64,000 nucleotides of DNA, from positions 62,001 to 126,000 of the forward strand of contig CAKORX010000003.1 in assembly GCA_934101645.1 (NCBI GenBank), written 5' to 3'. This DNA comes from an uncultured Bacilli bacterium (GTDB taxonomy: Bacteria > Bacillota_I > Bacilli_A > RF39 > UBA660). The translations under genes were made by a program, and so were the position numbers. Below, piece after piece: positions 15,677-26,132 of the stretch. The notes beneath the pieces are model-generated. The model saw only the letters and a program-made list of their open reading frames with translations. It did not search any database and was not told the DNA's origin. Position 1 is the first letter of the stretch. Every line of letters starts with the position of its first letter.

Positions 15677-15698
15677 CAGTTTGCTAAAGAGGTAAAAT

Positions 15699-17321
15699 AT
15701 GAATATAGAACATTTATATATGTCATTTGGACTTCAGGAAATATTTAATGACGTAAATATTCATTTTAATGATAATGACAAAGTTGGTGTAGTAGGGGTT
15801 AATGGTGCTGGAAAATCTACTTTGTTTAATTTGATTTTAGGACTTGCCTCTCCTGACTCTGGAAAAATAACGATAAAAAATAAAGATTTAATAGGTTATC
15901 TTCCACAAGTTATTACCGATGAAATTCCTGATGATAATATAACTACATTTGAGTATTTACTTTTAGGAAGACCAATAGAAAAACTAAAAAATAATATAAC
16001 TGATTTATATGAAAAAATTGCCACTTTAAAAGATGATAAAAAATTAAATTATTATTTTAAAGAAATAACAAAAAATCAAAATAAACTTGATTATTATGAT
16101 GAATACAACGCTGAAAGTACTCTTTTAAAAATAATTGATGGTATGCATATTGATGATAGTCTTCTTAATCTAAAATTAACAAGCCTTTCAGGAGGCCAAA
16201 AATCAAAAATAGCTTTTGCAAGACTTCTTTATTCTAAACCAGAGGTACTTCTTTTAGATGAACCAACAAATCACTTAGATATTGATACAAAAGATTACAT
16301 AATAAATTATTTAAAAACTTATCCGAGCCTTATTTTAGTAATTTCTCATGATATTGATTTTTTAAATGAAGTAACTACCAAAACGCTTTATGTCGACAAA
16401 CTAAAGAAAAATGTTGAAATGTATAATGGTAATTATGAAAAGTATTTAAAAATAAAAAATGAAAGAGATTTAGCAAAAGAAAGGCTTTATGAAAAACAAA
16501 TTAAAGAAGAGGAAAAATTAAAAGGAATAATTAATAAATATATAAGAGGTAATGAAAAGAAAGCAAATATTGCAAAGGATAGAATCAAGAAACTTGAAAA
16601 ACTACAAAAAGAAAAAGTAGTTCTTGAAAAAAGTAACAAATATGCAAGATTTAACATTAAAATTAATGAGCCAAGTTATTTAATACCATTATCAGTGAAT
16701 AATTTAACATTTGGTTATAATAAGGACAATTTACTTTATCAAAATTTAACATTTGATTTAACTCGCGGAGAAAAACTCTTAGTAGTCGGAGAAAATGGAA
16801 TAGGAAAGACAACTTTGTTGAAATTAATAATGAGAATTTTATTACCAATTGAGGGAACTATTTTTATAAATGATAAAACAAGTATAGGATATTATGCTCA
16901 AGAACATGAAATACTTGATAATGAAAAAACTATAATTGATAATTTTAATGAATTTAATTTAAGAGATTTTGAACTAAGAAAAGTACTAGGAAGTTTTTTA
17001 TTTTCAGGAGACGATATATATAAGAAAGTAAGTGTACTTTCTCCGGGGGAGCGTTCTAGAGTAGCACTTGCTAAAATATCCTTAAAGGGAGCAAATACAC
17101 TTCTTTTAGATGAACCTACAAATCATTTGGACCCAATGACTCAAACCCTTATTGCCGAAACATTTAAAACATTTGAAGGCACAATGCTTGTAGTTTCCCA
17201 TAATTTAGATTTCGTAGATAATCTAGGGATATCAAGAATGCTTTTACTTCCAAGTGGAAAAATTGTTTATTATGATAGAGATATAGTATATCATTATGAA
17301 ACCATAAATGAAGAAAAGTAA
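15699..17321 (+). CDS. ABC-F family ATPase (ribosome-associated)
   Basis: The 540-aa protein has two ATPase domains and no membrane segments. Domain 1 has GVNGAGKST, LSGGQKSKIAFAR and LLLLDEPTNHLD. Domain 2 has GENGIGKTT, LSPGERSRVALAK and LLLDEPTNHLDP. A charged helical linker (about 240-310, KEEEKLKGIINKYIRG) joins them. ABC-F proteins bind the ribosomal E site and act as translation factors or antibiotic protectors. Both Walker B motifs keep their Glu. The subfamily is not decided here. An AGAGGT site precedes the ATG. Confidence 0.93.
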   Translation: MNIEHLYMSFGLQEIFNDVNIHFNDNDKVGVVGVNGAGKSTLFNLILGLASPDSGKITIKNKDLIGYLPQVITDEIPDDNITTFEYLLLGRPIEKLKNNITDLYEKIATLKDDKKLNYYFKEITKNQNKLDYYDEYNAESTLLKIIDGMHIDDSLLNLKLTSLSGGQKSKIAFARLLYSKPEVLLLDEPTNHLDIDTKDYIINYLKTYPSLILVISHDIDFLNEVTTKTLYVDKLKKNVEMYNGNYEKYLKIKNERDLAKERLYEKQIKEEEKLKGIINKYIRGNEKKANIAKDRIKKLEKLQKEKVVLEKSNKYARFNIKINEPSYLIPLSVNNLTFGYNKDNLLYQNLTFDLTRGEKLLVVGENGIGKTTLLKLIMRILLPIEGTIFINDKTSIGYYAQEHEILDNEKTIIDNFNEFNLRDFELRKVLGSFLFSGDDIYKKVSVLSPGERSRVALAKISLKGANTLLLDEPTNHLDPMTQTLIAETFKTFEGTMLVVSHNLDFVDNLGISRMLLLPSGKIVYYDRDIVYHYETINEEK

Positions 17322-17352
17322 ATAAAAATTTTAACTTATTTTACTTTTTACG

Positions 17353-17361
17353 TGTTATACT
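17353..17361 (+). promoter_or_regulatory. extended -10 promoter giving a leaderless addB mRNA
   Basis: TGTTATACT; the -10 ends at 17361, so the expected start, 7 bases later, is the A of the ATG at 17368. No Shine-Dalgarno sequence is present. Confidence 0.65.
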
Positions 17362-17367
17362 ATTGAT

Positions 17368-19716
17368 ATGAACATTGAAGATATTAAAAATAGTACAATT
17401 ATTATATGTAGTAATAATGAAAAAAAGAATATATTAAAAAAATTAAATTCTTTCCAAAAATTATTATCTATAAAATTTTATAACAAAAGTGATTTTTTCA
17501 AATCACTAACTTTTTCGTATGATGAAAAAACGTGCTTTTATATAACGAATAAATATAATGTAAAACCCTCAATAGCCAAAACATATTTAGAAAATATTTA
17601 TTATGTAGAAAATAAAAAATATAATAATAAAAAACTTGATTTTTTAGTAAATTTAAAAGAAGAACTTTTAAATGAAAAATTATTAATTATTAATGATTTA
17701 TTTGAAAAAAATTTAATTGGAAAAGATATAATATTTTATAATTTACCATATATTGATGCTTATGAGCAAAAATTAATTGATAAAATAAGCAGTATTTGTA
17801 ATGTAAAAGTAATTAATAAAGAAACAAAATTTTATAAACATGATGTTATTAAATTTAATAAAATCGAAGATGAAGTAGAGTATGTTGCAGAAAGAATATG
17901 TTATCATATTTTAAATGGTGTAGATATAAATAATATAAAAATAATTATTAAAGACAAAGAATATATTCCATACATAAAAAGAATATTTAAATTTTATAAT
18001 ATACCTGTTAATTTAGGGGAAAAGGTTTATTTATACCATACAATTGCTGCGTCATATTTAATTGAAAACTTTGATAGTGATTTAACAAAAGTTTATGAAA
18101 ATATAAAAGAAAAATATAATTTAGATATTGTAAATAAACTTGCGTCAGTAATAAATAAATTTACTTTCGAAGAGAATAAAAATTTAGTTAAAGATTTACT
18201 TATAGATACATTAAAAAATACGTATTTAAATGAAGAAAAATATGTAAATGCTATAAATATTTCAAGTTTAGATAGTATTAATGAAGATGATTTTGCTTTT
18301 TTACTAGGATTTAATCAAAAAAGTTATCCTGAAATATATAAAGATGAGGACTATTTAATTGATAAAGAAAAAATCATTCTTGGATTACTACCATCTTATA
18401 TTGTAGCAAAACAAAATAAAGAATACTTAATAAAAAGTATTAATAGTATTAAAAATTTAGAAATTACTTATAAACTTCAAAGTGCTAGTAATTCTTATTT
18501 ACCATCAGTATTAATTAGTGAAATGAATTTAAATGAAGTAGATGGAGTAATAACTCATAAATACTCAAATAAGGCTAATAAAATAAAACTATGTTCTTTA
18601 CTTGATAAATTTTATAAATATAATGAAGAAAGTGATGAACTTAAAACTTTATATAATTTATATAAAATTGATTATTTAACTTATAATAATAAATATAAGT
18701 TAGTTTCTTTTGATTTATTAAATAAATTACTTAAAGATAATTTAAAACTTTCCTATTCAAGTATGGAAAATTATAATGAATGTGCATTTAGGTTTTATTT
18801 AGGTAATATTTTAAAACTAGATATTTATGATGATAACTTTTCTGCATTTTTAGGCTCAATTTTTCATTATGTTTTAGAACTTGGTTTAACAAAAGAAATT
18901 GATGTTCAAAATGTAGTAAATGAATATATTTCTCAAAGCAAAAAAGTGCTTTCAAACAAAGAATTATTTTATGTAGAAAAAATGAAAGATGAAATGATTC
19001 TTACATTAGATACTATAAAAAAACAAATGGAATATAGCACGTTAAAGGATATTAAAACTGAAAATGAATTTGAAATAATTAAAAATGGCAAACTGAGTAC
19101 TATATTTAAGGGCTTTATAGATAAAATAATTTATAAAGAAATAGAGGGTAAAGTATATACTGCAATAATAGATTATAAAACATATGATGTAGAATCAAAA
19201 ATGGATTTAATTAATTATGGTCTTCATTTGCAACTTCCTATATATATGTATTTAATAAAAAATAATATACCAAACTGTCAAATTATTGGATTTTATATCC
19301 AAAAAGTATTTTGCCAAGATAATAAATATAGTGAAGATAATAGTCTTGAAAAAAGAAAAATTGATAATTTAAAATTAAGTGGTTATTCAAATAGTGATGA
19401 AAACATTATAAAATTACTTGATTATAACTTTAGAGATTCAAAAATTATTAAAAGTTTGAAAGTAAAAAATGATGGAAATTTTTATAGCTATAGTAAAGTT
19501 TTATCAAATGAGCAAATGGATAAAATATATGACAAAGTTGATGATCAAATTCAAAAGACTATTAGTAATATAGAAAATTGTAATTTTGATATTAACCCTA
19601 AAATATATAATGAAAAAAATATTTCTTGTACTTTTTGTAAATTTAAGGATATATGTTTTAAAACTCCAAAAGATGAAGTAATAATAGAGAAGGAGGATAA
19701 TGATGGCTTGGACTAA
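17368..19716 (+). CDS. addB: AddB-like helicase-nuclease subunit
   Basis: The 782-aa protein is the nuclease and Chi-recognition partner of AddA in double-strand break repair. The C-terminal RecB-type nuclease domain shows GSIFHYVLEL, IIDYKTYD and LQLPIYMYLI. An iron-sulphur cluster is indicated by Cys in NYNECAFRFYLG plus the C-terminal CTFCKFKDIC. The N-terminal helicase-like part is much reduced, since AddB is usually near 1,100-1,200 aa. It overlaps addA by 17 bases (14 from the preferred addA start). The mRNA appears leaderless. Confidence 0.85.
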   Translation: MNIEDIKNSTIIICSNNEKKNILKKLNSFQKLLSIKFYNKSDFFKSLTFSYDEKTCFYITNKYNVKPSIAKTYLENIYYVENKKYNNKKLDFLVNLKEELLNEKLLIINDLFEKNLIGKDIIFYNLPYIDAYEQKLIDKISSICNVKVINKETKFYKHDVIKFNKIEDEVEYVAERICYHILNGVDINNIKIIIKDKEYIPYIKRIFKFYNIPVNLGEKVYLYHTIAASYLIENFDSDLTKVYENIKEKYNLDIVNKLASVINKFTFEENKNLVKDLLIDTLKNTYLNEEKYVNAINISSLDSINEDDFAFLLGFNQKSYPEIYKDEDYLIDKEKIILGLLPSYIVAKQNKEYLIKSINSIKNLEITYKLQSASNSYLPSVLISEMNLNEVDGVITHKYSNKANKIKLCSLLDKFYKYNEESDELKTLYNLYKIDYLTYNNKYKLVSFDLLNKLLKDNLKLSYSSMENYNECAFRFYLGNILKLDIYDDNFSAFLGSIFHYVLELGLTKEIDVQNVVNEYISQSKKVLSNKELFYVEKMKDEMILTLDTIKKQMEYSTLKDIKTENEFEIIKNGKLSTIFKGFIDKIIYKEIEGKVYTAIIDYKTYDVESKMDLINYGLHLQLPIYMYLIKNNIPNCQIIGFYIQKVFCQDNKYSEDNSLEKRKIDNLKLSGYSNSDENIIKLLDYNFRDSKIIKSLKVKNDGNFYSYSKVLSNEQMDKIYDKVDDQIQKTISNIENCNFDINPKIYNEKNISCTFCKFKDICFKTPKDEVIIEKEDNDGLD

Positions 19717-22700
19717 TGAACAATTACTTGCAATAAATTCCGAAGGTCAAAATATAATCGTTTCCGCGGGAGCTGGTTCAGGTAAAACTGCTGTATTAAC
19801 GCAAAGAGTTATCACTAAATTAAAAAAAGGTGTTAATATTAATGAACTTCTTATTTTAACATTTACAAATGCTGCCGCAATGGAAATGAAAGATAGAATA
19901 AGAGTGGCAATTAATAATGATAAATCTTTAGAAAAACAACTTGATTTAATCGATGGAAGTTATATTACAACATTTGACTCTTTTGCTTATTCTATTGTAA
20001 AAAAATATCATTATTTACTTAACATATCAAATAATATAAGTATTTTAGATAAAACAATCTGTGATACAGTAAGAAAAAAATATCTTGATGAAATTTTCGA
20101 AGAAAAGTATGCAAAAAAAGATGAAACATTTTTAAAAATGATTAAAGATTTAACAATCAAAGATGATAGCTCTATAAAAAAAGAAATATTATCTTTAAAT
20201 GAATTACTTGATAGATTAATTGATAAAGAAAATTATTTAGATAATTATATTAATAATTTCTATAATGAAAAAAATATTAATGACTTAGTTGATAGATTTT
20301 ATGAACTTGTAAATAAAAAAATTAAGAAAATAAATGATTTGTTTGAAAATGTGGCATCTTTATGTGAAGAAAAATATTATGAAAAACTTAACTATGCAAT
20401 AAGACCACTTTTGAATGCAAAAACTTATGATGAGTATAAAGTTTATTCTAAAGTAAGCTTTCCTGCGTTACCTAAAAATAGTGATGATGAGTTAAAAGAA
20501 AATAAAGATGTTTTAAAAAATGAACTTGATAGTTTACATAGTTTATTTATTTACAAAGATGAAAATCATTTAAAAAACACTTTATATCTAACTAAAGATT
20601 ATGCTATTTCAATTATTGATATAATAAAATTACTTGATAAAAGGGTTTTAGAATATAAATATAAAATTGATGAATTTGAGTTTAATGATATAGCAAAAAT
20701 GGCTATTAAAATAGTTACTGATAATGAAGATGTAAAAGAAAATCTTTCTGAATCTTTTAAAGAAATTATGGTTGATGAATATCAAGATACATCAGATATA
20801 CAGGAAACGTTAATTACAAAAATTAGCCATAATAATGTATATATGGTTGGAGATATTAAACAATCAATTTATCGATTTAGAAATGCTAATCCATTTATCT
20901 TTAAAGACAAATATGCAAAATATTCAAATCATAATGGGGGAATGAAAATTGATTTACTTAAAAACTTTCGTTCAAGAAAACTAGTTATTGCTAATATAAA
21001 TAAGATATTTAATTATTTAATGGATGAAAATATTGGTGGTGCGAATTACAAAGCCTCACATCAAATGGTATTTGGAAATACTTTATATGAGGAAAATAAA
21101 GTAGAAAACGAAAATCTTGATGTATTAATGTATGAAAAAGAAGATAAAAAATATTCAGATACAGAGTATGAAGCCTTTATAATAGCAAAAGACATTAAAG
21201 AAAAAATAAAAAGTGGCTATAAAGTGCTTGATAAAGAAACTAAAACTTTAAGGCCTTGTAAATATAGTGATTTTTGTATTTTAATAGATAGAAAAAATGG
21301 TTTTGAAACTTATAAAAAAATATTTGAGTATTTAGAAATTCCATTAGTAATTTATTATGATGAAAAAATTACTGGCGAGAAAGATATTTTAGTTATTAAA
21401 AATTTAATTGATTTAATAGTAAAAATTTATAAAAAAGAGTTTGATCAGAAGTTTAAATATGATTTTTATTCTATATCGCGAAGTTTTATCCATCAAATTA
21501 GCGATGAAGAGTATTTAAATTATTATGTAAATAATAATTATTTTGAAAGTGATTTATTTAAAAAATGCTTTAAAATAGCTCAAAAACTTGATAATTTAAG
21601 TAATAAAACTTTAATCGAGGAAATAGTTAATGAATTTGATTTTTATGAAAAAGGTATAACGGTTGGAAACATTGATAAACTAATACTTAGAATTGATTAT
21701 TTAACTTCTTTAGCGGAAAATCTTGCAAGTATTGGCAAAAGTATTTTGGATTTTAATGATTATCTAAATGATTTAGTAGTTTCTAATGTCGATATTACAT
21801 TATCTTCATCTGTCAATGCCTCAAATAGTGTAAGACTTATGAATATTCATAAATCCAAAGGCCTTGAGTTTGCTATTTGCTATTTTGCGGGATTTGATAA
21901 GTCTTTTAATAAGCAAGACGTAAATAAAATGTTTAATTTTGACTATAATTATGGATTAATATTACCTTTTTATGATGATGGAGTAGGAACTACAATTCTT
22001 AAGAGTTTATATAAAGATAATTATTTGATCGAAGACATATCAGAAAGAATAAGACTTTTTTATGTAGCACTTACTCGAGCAAAAGAAAAAATGATTATGG
22101 TTATTCCAAATAAAGAGGAAATTATAAATTCAAAAGAAGATTATTATTCATTTTTATCGTTTATAAATTCAATTAAATTTGCTTTGAAAGATAATATTAA
22201 ACATATTAAAAAAGTAGATTTAACGAAAAATTATAATTTTACAAAAGAAAAAGATTTATTTAAAAATGATGTAAATAGTCATTTAACAGTTAACGAAATT
22301 AGTGTTCAAAATGACATTGCAAAACATAGTAATGTAAGCAAAAAAGTGGGTAATCTTCTTACAAAAAATGAAGTTCTTACAATGGAGTATGGAACCAAAA
22401 TACATGAAATATTCGAATATGAAAATTTTGATGAACCAAAAAATAAATACGTAAAAAATCTGGTTAATAAAATTAATCTTACAAATGCAAAAATTTATAA
22501 AGAATATGAATTTACAGATATTATAGATAATGTTGAATACACCGGAATTATTGATTTAATGATTGAATACGAAGATAAAATAATAATTATTGATTATAAA
22601 CTTTCAAATATTAACGATGTAAATTATGGAAAACAATTAAGTATTTATAAAAAATATATTGAAAATAAAACTAGTAAAAATGTTGAAACGTATTTATATT

Positions 22701-22741
22701 CGATTTTAACTGATGAATTAAAACAAATTGAAACTGCTTAA
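19703..22741 (+). CDS. addA: ATP-dependent helicase/nuclease subunit A
   Basis: The 1012-aa UvrD-like helicase has a C-terminal nuclease. The helicase motifs are VSAGAGSGKTAVLTQRV, IMVDEYQDTSDIQ, VGDIKQSIYRFRNANP, MNIHKSKGLEFA and LFYVALTRAKEK. The nuclease domain has GTKIHEIFEY, IDLMIEY and IIIDYKLS. GGAGG sits before the ATG pair at 19700/19703; 19703 (MAWTNEQ) fits the family better. It is somewhat shorter than typical AddA (about 1,200). It forms AddAB with the upstream gene. Confidence 0.95.
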   Translation: MAWTNEQLLAINSEGQNIIVSAGAGSGKTAVLTQRVITKLKKGVNINELLILTFTNAAAMEMKDRIRVAINNDKSLEKQLDLIDGSYITTFDSFAYSIVKKYHYLLNISNNISILDKTICDTVRKKYLDEIFEEKYAKKDETFLKMIKDLTIKDDSSIKKEILSLNELLDRLIDKENYLDNYINNFYNEKNINDLVDRFYELVNKKIKKINDLFENVASLCEEKYYEKLNYAIRPLLNAKTYDEYKVYSKVSFPALPKNSDDELKENKDVLKNELDSLHSLFIYKDENHLKNTLYLTKDYAISIIDIIKLLDKRVLEYKYKIDEFEFNDIAKMAIKIVTDNEDVKENLSESFKEIMVDEYQDTSDIQETLITKISHNNVYMVGDIKQSIYRFRNANPFIFKDKYAKYSNHNGGMKIDLLKNFRSRKLVIANINKIFNYLMDENIGGANYKASHQMVFGNTLYEENKVENENLDVLMYEKEDKKYSDTEYEAFIIAKDIKEKIKSGYKVLDKETKTLRPCKYSDFCILIDRKNGFETYKKIFEYLEIPLVIYYDEKITGEKDILVIKNLIDLIVKIYKKEFDQKFKYDFYSISRSFIHQISDEEYLNYYVNNNYFESDLFKKCFKIAQKLDNLSNKTLIEEIVNEFDFYEKGITVGNIDKLILRIDYLTSLAENLASIGKSILDFNDYLNDLVVSNVDITLSSSVNASNSVRLMNIHKSKGLEFAICYFAGFDKSFNKQDVNKMFNFDYNYGLILPFYDDGVGTTILKSLYKDNYLIEDISERIRLFYVALTRAKEKMIMVIPNKEEIINSKEDYYSFLSFINSIKFALKDNIKHIKKVDLTKNYNFTKEKDLFKNDVNSHLTVNEISVQNDIAKHSNVSKKVGNLLTKNEVLTMEYGTKIHEIFEYENFDEPKNKYVKNLVNKINLTNAKIYKEYEFTDIIDNVEYTGIIDLMIEYEDKIIIIDYKLSNINDVNYGKQLSIYKKYIENKTSKNVETYLYSILTDELKQIETA

Positions 22742-22756
22742 AATGCAGTTTTTTAT
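22732..22756 (+). terminator. addA terminator overlapping its stop codon
   Basis: AACTGC pairs with GCAGTT followed by TTTTATT. The addA stop lies in the loop. Confidence 0.65.
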
Positions 22757-22759
22757 TAT

Positions 22760-22788
22760 TTGTAAAAATAAACATAATTATGTATAAT
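22760..22788 (+). promoter_or_regulatory. promoter of the murG-murB-ftsQ cluster
   Basis: TTGTAA (22760-22765) and TATAAT (22783-22788) with a 17-base spacer. The leader before the murG ATG is only about 12 bases. Confidence 0.7.
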
Positions 22789-22806
22789 ATTATTATAGGT
22801 GATATT

Positions 22807-23892
22807 ATGAAAATAATTGTAAGTGCAGGTGGAACAGGTGGTCACATATATCCACTTTTAGCATTAATAAATAAATTTAAAGAAAAAGAAAAAAACTTAG
22901 AAATTATTTATATTGGTACACATAATCGAATGGAAAAAGATTTAATACCTAGTTTAAACATTAAATATATTCCTATAGAAATTTATGGCTTTAGTAAAAC
23001 TAATATTTTAAGGGATTTTAAAAATATTTTTCTTATAACTAGTGCTATAAATAAATGTACAAAAATAATGAAAGAATTTAAACCAGATGTTGTAATAGGA
23101 GCTGGCGGTTATGTAACTATGCCTGTTATATATGCTGCGAAAAAACTTAAAATTAAAACAGTTATATTAGAACAAAATAGTGTACCTGGTAAAACTAATA
23201 AAGCATTATCTAAAAATTGTGATTTAGTGTGCACTTCGTATGAAAATAGCAATAAATATTTTACTAAAGCGAAAAAATGCTTATGTACAGGAAATCCTTC
23301 GGGAGAAAATGTTTTAAATAATAAAAAAATAACGAAAGAAAGTCTAGGCCTTGATAAAAATAAAAAACTTGTTTTAGTAGTGGCGGGTTCTTTAGGAAGT
23401 AATACAATCAATGAAACATTTTCTTCATTTTTAAAAAATGTAAAAGAGCAAGATAATTTTGAGGTTTTATATATCACTGGTAAAAAATATTATGATGATT
23501 TTATAAAAAATAATAAATTTTCAAAAAATGTAAAAGTTTTACCTTATCTTGATAACATGTCAGGTTTATTTAACAGTACTGATTTAATCATTTCAAGAGC
23601 TGGAGCATCAACACTATCTGAAATAATGGTTTCTCATTTACCTTCGATAATAATTCCGTCTCCATATGTTGCAAATAATCATCAATATTATAATGCCTTA
23701 GATTTAAAAAATAGAGGTGTTTCGATAATGATTTTAGAAAAAGATTTAGACACATTAAAACTATACAATAAAGTAAAAGAACTTATGACTTTTAATGAAG
23801 AATATAAAAATATGAAAGATAATTTGAAAAAAATTAATAGAGTAAGTAGTTCTCAAATTATTTATGATGAAATAAAGGATTTATTAAAATGA
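22807..23892 (+). CDS. murG: MurG, UDP-GlcNAc:lipid I N-acetylglucosaminyltransferase
   Basis: The 361-aa GT28 enzyme converts lipid I to lipid II at the inner face of the membrane. Motifs are SAGGTGGHIYPLLAL at the N-terminus, IGAGGYVTMP, and the donor site ISRAGASTLSEIM with NHQYYNA. The start at 22807 has AGGTGAT; the nine extra residues from 22780 would run through the promoter. It overlaps murB by ATGA. Confidence 0.95.
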   Translation: MKIIVSAGGTGGHIYPLLALINKFKEKEKNLEIIYIGTHNRMEKDLIPSLNIKYIPIEIYGFSKTNILRDFKNIFLITSAINKCTKIMKEFKPDVVIGAGGYVTMPVIYAAKKLKIKTVILEQNSVPGKTNKALSKNCDLVCTSYENSNKYFTKAKKCLCTGNPSGENVLNNKKITKESLGLDKNKKLVLVVAGSLGSNTINETFSSFLKNVKEQDNFEVLYITGKKYYDDFIKNNKFSKNVKVLPYLDNMSGLFNSTDLIISRAGASTLSEIMVSHLPSIIIPSPYVANNHQYYNALDLKNRGVSIMILEKDLDTLKLYNKVKELMTFNEEYKNMKDNLKKINRVSSSQIIYDEIKDLLK

Positions 23893-24761
23893 ATGAATAT
23901 GGAACTGTAAAAGAAAATGTTAGTTTAAAGGATTATACTACATTTAAAATTGGCGGAATTTGTAAGTATTTAATCGAAGTAAATAATAAAAACTCTTTGA
24001 TAAAATTAATTGATTATTTAAAAAATAATAATTTAAAATATTATATTTTAGGAAATGGTTCAAATGTTATACTTGATGATAATTATTTTGATGGTGTCAT
24101 AATAAAATTAAATAAACTTAATAAAATATCTATAAATGATAATTTTGTTACGGCAGAGTGTGGAGTAAAGTTAGGTTTTTTAAATAATGTATGCCTTCAA
24201 AATGGACTTGTTTCTCTTTCATTTGCATCACTTATACCGGGTGAAGTTGGTGCCTCTATAAAAGGTAATGCGGGATGCTATAATAAAGAACTTTTAAATT
24301 ATGTTTATAGTGTTGAGGTACTTGATAACAATGGAAATGTAAAAAATATATTAAAAAGTGACATAAAATATGGATATAGATTTACAGATATTGAAGGATT
24401 AATTTTATCCGCTACTTTTATTTTAGAAAAAGGAGATCCAATTTTAACCTTAAAGGAAATGAAAGAAAATAATGATAAAAGATTAATATCTCAGCCACTT
24501 GATATGCCTTCAGTGGGAAGTATTTTTAAAAATCCAGAAAATATGAGTGCTGGAAAACTAATCGATGATTTAGGTCTTAAAGGTTATCATATAAATGATG
24601 CTTATATAAGTGAAAAACACGCAAATTTTATTGTAAATAAAGGTAATGCTTCATTTGATGATGTAATAAAGTTAATTGATTATATAATTTTTAAAGTAAA
24701 AGAAAAATATGGTGTAACTTTAAAGGTTGAACCAAAAATAGTGTGGTGGAATAAATTATGA
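23889..24761 (+). CDS. murB: MurB, UDP-N-acetylenolpyruvoylglucosamine reductase
   Basis: The 290-aa FAD enzyme makes UDP-MurNAc. FAD-binding motifs are GNGSNVILDD and SLIPGEVGASIKGNAGCYNKE. The catalytic Ser lies in PSVGSIFKNP, and ISEKHANFIVN is near the C-terminus. It lacks the extra loop of type I enzymes, so it is type II. It overlaps both neighbours with ATGA junctions, so translation of murG-murB-ftsQ is coupled. Confidence 0.95.
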   Translation: MNEYGTVKENVSLKDYTTFKIGGICKYLIEVNNKNSLIKLIDYLKNNNLKYYILGNGSNVILDDNYFDGVIIKLNKLNKISINDNFVTAECGVKLGFLNNVCLQNGLVSLSFASLIPGEVGASIKGNAGCYNKELLNYVYSVEVLDNNGNVKNILKSDIKYGYRFTDIEGLILSATFILEKGDPILTLKEMKENNDKRLISQPLDMPSVGSIFKNPENMSAGKLIDDLGLKGYHINDAYISEKHANFIVNKGNASFDDVIKLIDYIIFKVKEKYGVTLKVEPKIVWWNKL

Positions 24762-25468
24762 AAAAGCCAAAGAAAAAAGTAAGGATTACGGGAATTATAT
24801 TTTTACTTCTTTTTGTTTATTTATTAATTACACTTATTTATTATTTTATTAAATCACCAATTAAAAATATTAGTATTAAAGGAAATAATTTGCTTACTGA
24901 AGAAGATATAATAACAGACTCTAAAATTTCTTATAATGATTCAATATTTAAAATAAGTACTTATAAAATAGAAAAAAATCTAGAGAAAAATCCACTGATT
25001 AAAAAGGCAAAAATAGAAAGAAGATTAAATGGTACAATTATTATTAATATCGAAGAAAATAAAATCTTATTTTTAAATGCATTAACAAAAAAACTCGTTT
25101 TATCAGATGAGAAAGAAATCGATATAAATAATAAATATATGGGTTATCCGGTACTTGTTAATTATGTGCCAAGTGAAATATATAAAGAATTAATAAAATC
25201 ACTTTCAAAAGTAAATGATAGTAATTATCAAATGATAAGTGAAATTGAGTATTCTGTAGATAAATATGAAAATACTATAATTGATGATGAAAGATTTTTA
25301 CTTAGAATGAAGGATGGAAATACTATATACGTTAATTTAATTAATATTGAAAAATTAAATAAATATCAGGAAATTTATTCAGCATTAACTGATAAAGGAA
25401 CTTTATATTTGGATAGTTCTAGTAAAAATTATGTATTTAAAAAGTATTCTGAAGAAAAAACAGAGTAA
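24758..25468 (+). CDS. ftsQ: FtsQ/DivIB cell-division protein
   Basis: The 236-aa protein has a basic cytosolic tail (KKPKKKVRITG), one membrane helix at about 12-32, and an external POTRA domain beginning IKNISIKGNNLLTEEDI. A beta domain follows. It is part of the FtsQ-FtsL-FtsB divisome subcomplex. Its place after murG-murB is the classic division and cell-wall cluster order. Confidence 0.88.
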   Translation: MKKPKKKVRITGIIFLLLFVYLLITLIYYFIKSPIKNISIKGNNLLTEEDIITDSKISYNDSIFKISTYKIEKNLEKNPLIKKAKIERRLNGTIIINIEENKILFLNALTKKLVLSDEKEIDINNKYMGYPVLVNYVPSEIYKELIKSLSKVNDSNYQMISEIEYSVDKYENTIIDDERFLLRMKDGNTIYVNLINIEKLNKYQEIYSALTDKGTLYLDSSSKNYVFKKYSEEKTE

Positions 25469-25529
25469 AATTTTCTTTAAAAAAAGTAAAAATAATGATA
25501 ATATATTTACCGAAAAAAAGAGGCAAATA

Positions 25530-26132
25530 ATGAAAATAAATTACGATAATATTTTTAATGATATAGTAAAAAGTCTTGATGACACGCCCACTGTACTTTT
25601 ACATAGTTGCTGCGCACCATGTTCATCATATGTATTATCTGTTTTGGCAGAAAGTTTTAAAGTAACAGTGCTTTATTATAATCCAAATATAGAACCTAAA
25701 GAAGAATACGAAAAAAGAAAAGAGGAACAAAAAAAATTTATTACTCAATTTAAAGGCAAAAATGAAATTAAGTTTTTAGATTGTGATTATGAAAATGAAA
25801 GTTTTAAAGAAATGGCAAAAGGTTATGAAAATGCACCTGAGGGTGGAGAAAGATGCCATAGATGTTATAATCTAAGAATGGAGAAAACCTGCATTTTAGC
25901 AAAACAAATGGGATTTGACTATTTTTGTACAACACTTTCTGTAAGTCCATATAAAAATTCACAAGTTTTAAATCAAATTGGTCATGATTTAGAGGAAAAA
26001 TATGGGATAAAGTATCTTTACTCAGATTTTAAAAAAAATGATGGATATAAAAAATCTATTGAATATTCAAAAAAATATAATTTGTATAGACAAAATTATT
26101 GTGGATGTAATTATTCTAAACCTAAAGAATAA
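25530..26132 (+). CDS. queH: epoxyqueuosine reductase QueH
   Basis: The 200-aa protein (DUF208) performs the last step of queuosine synthesis in tRNA. The metal and cluster-binding cysteines are in LHSCCAPCSSYV, ERCHRCYNLRMEKTC and YCGCNYS, with TTLSVSPYKNS between. The start at 25530 follows AGAGG; the longer frame from 25431 overlaps ftsQ and lacks family similarity. The last codons form part of a terminator. Confidence 0.93.
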   Translation: MKINYDNIFNDIVKSLDDTPTVLLHSCCAPCSSYVLSVLAESFKVTVLYYNPNIEPKEEYEKRKEEQKKFITQFKGKNEIKFLDCDYENESFKEMAKGYENAPEGGERCHRCYNLRMEKTCILAKQMGFDYFCTTLSVSPYKNSQVLNQIGHDLEEKYGIKYLYSDFKKNDGYKKSIEYSKKYNLYRQNYCGCNYSKPKE

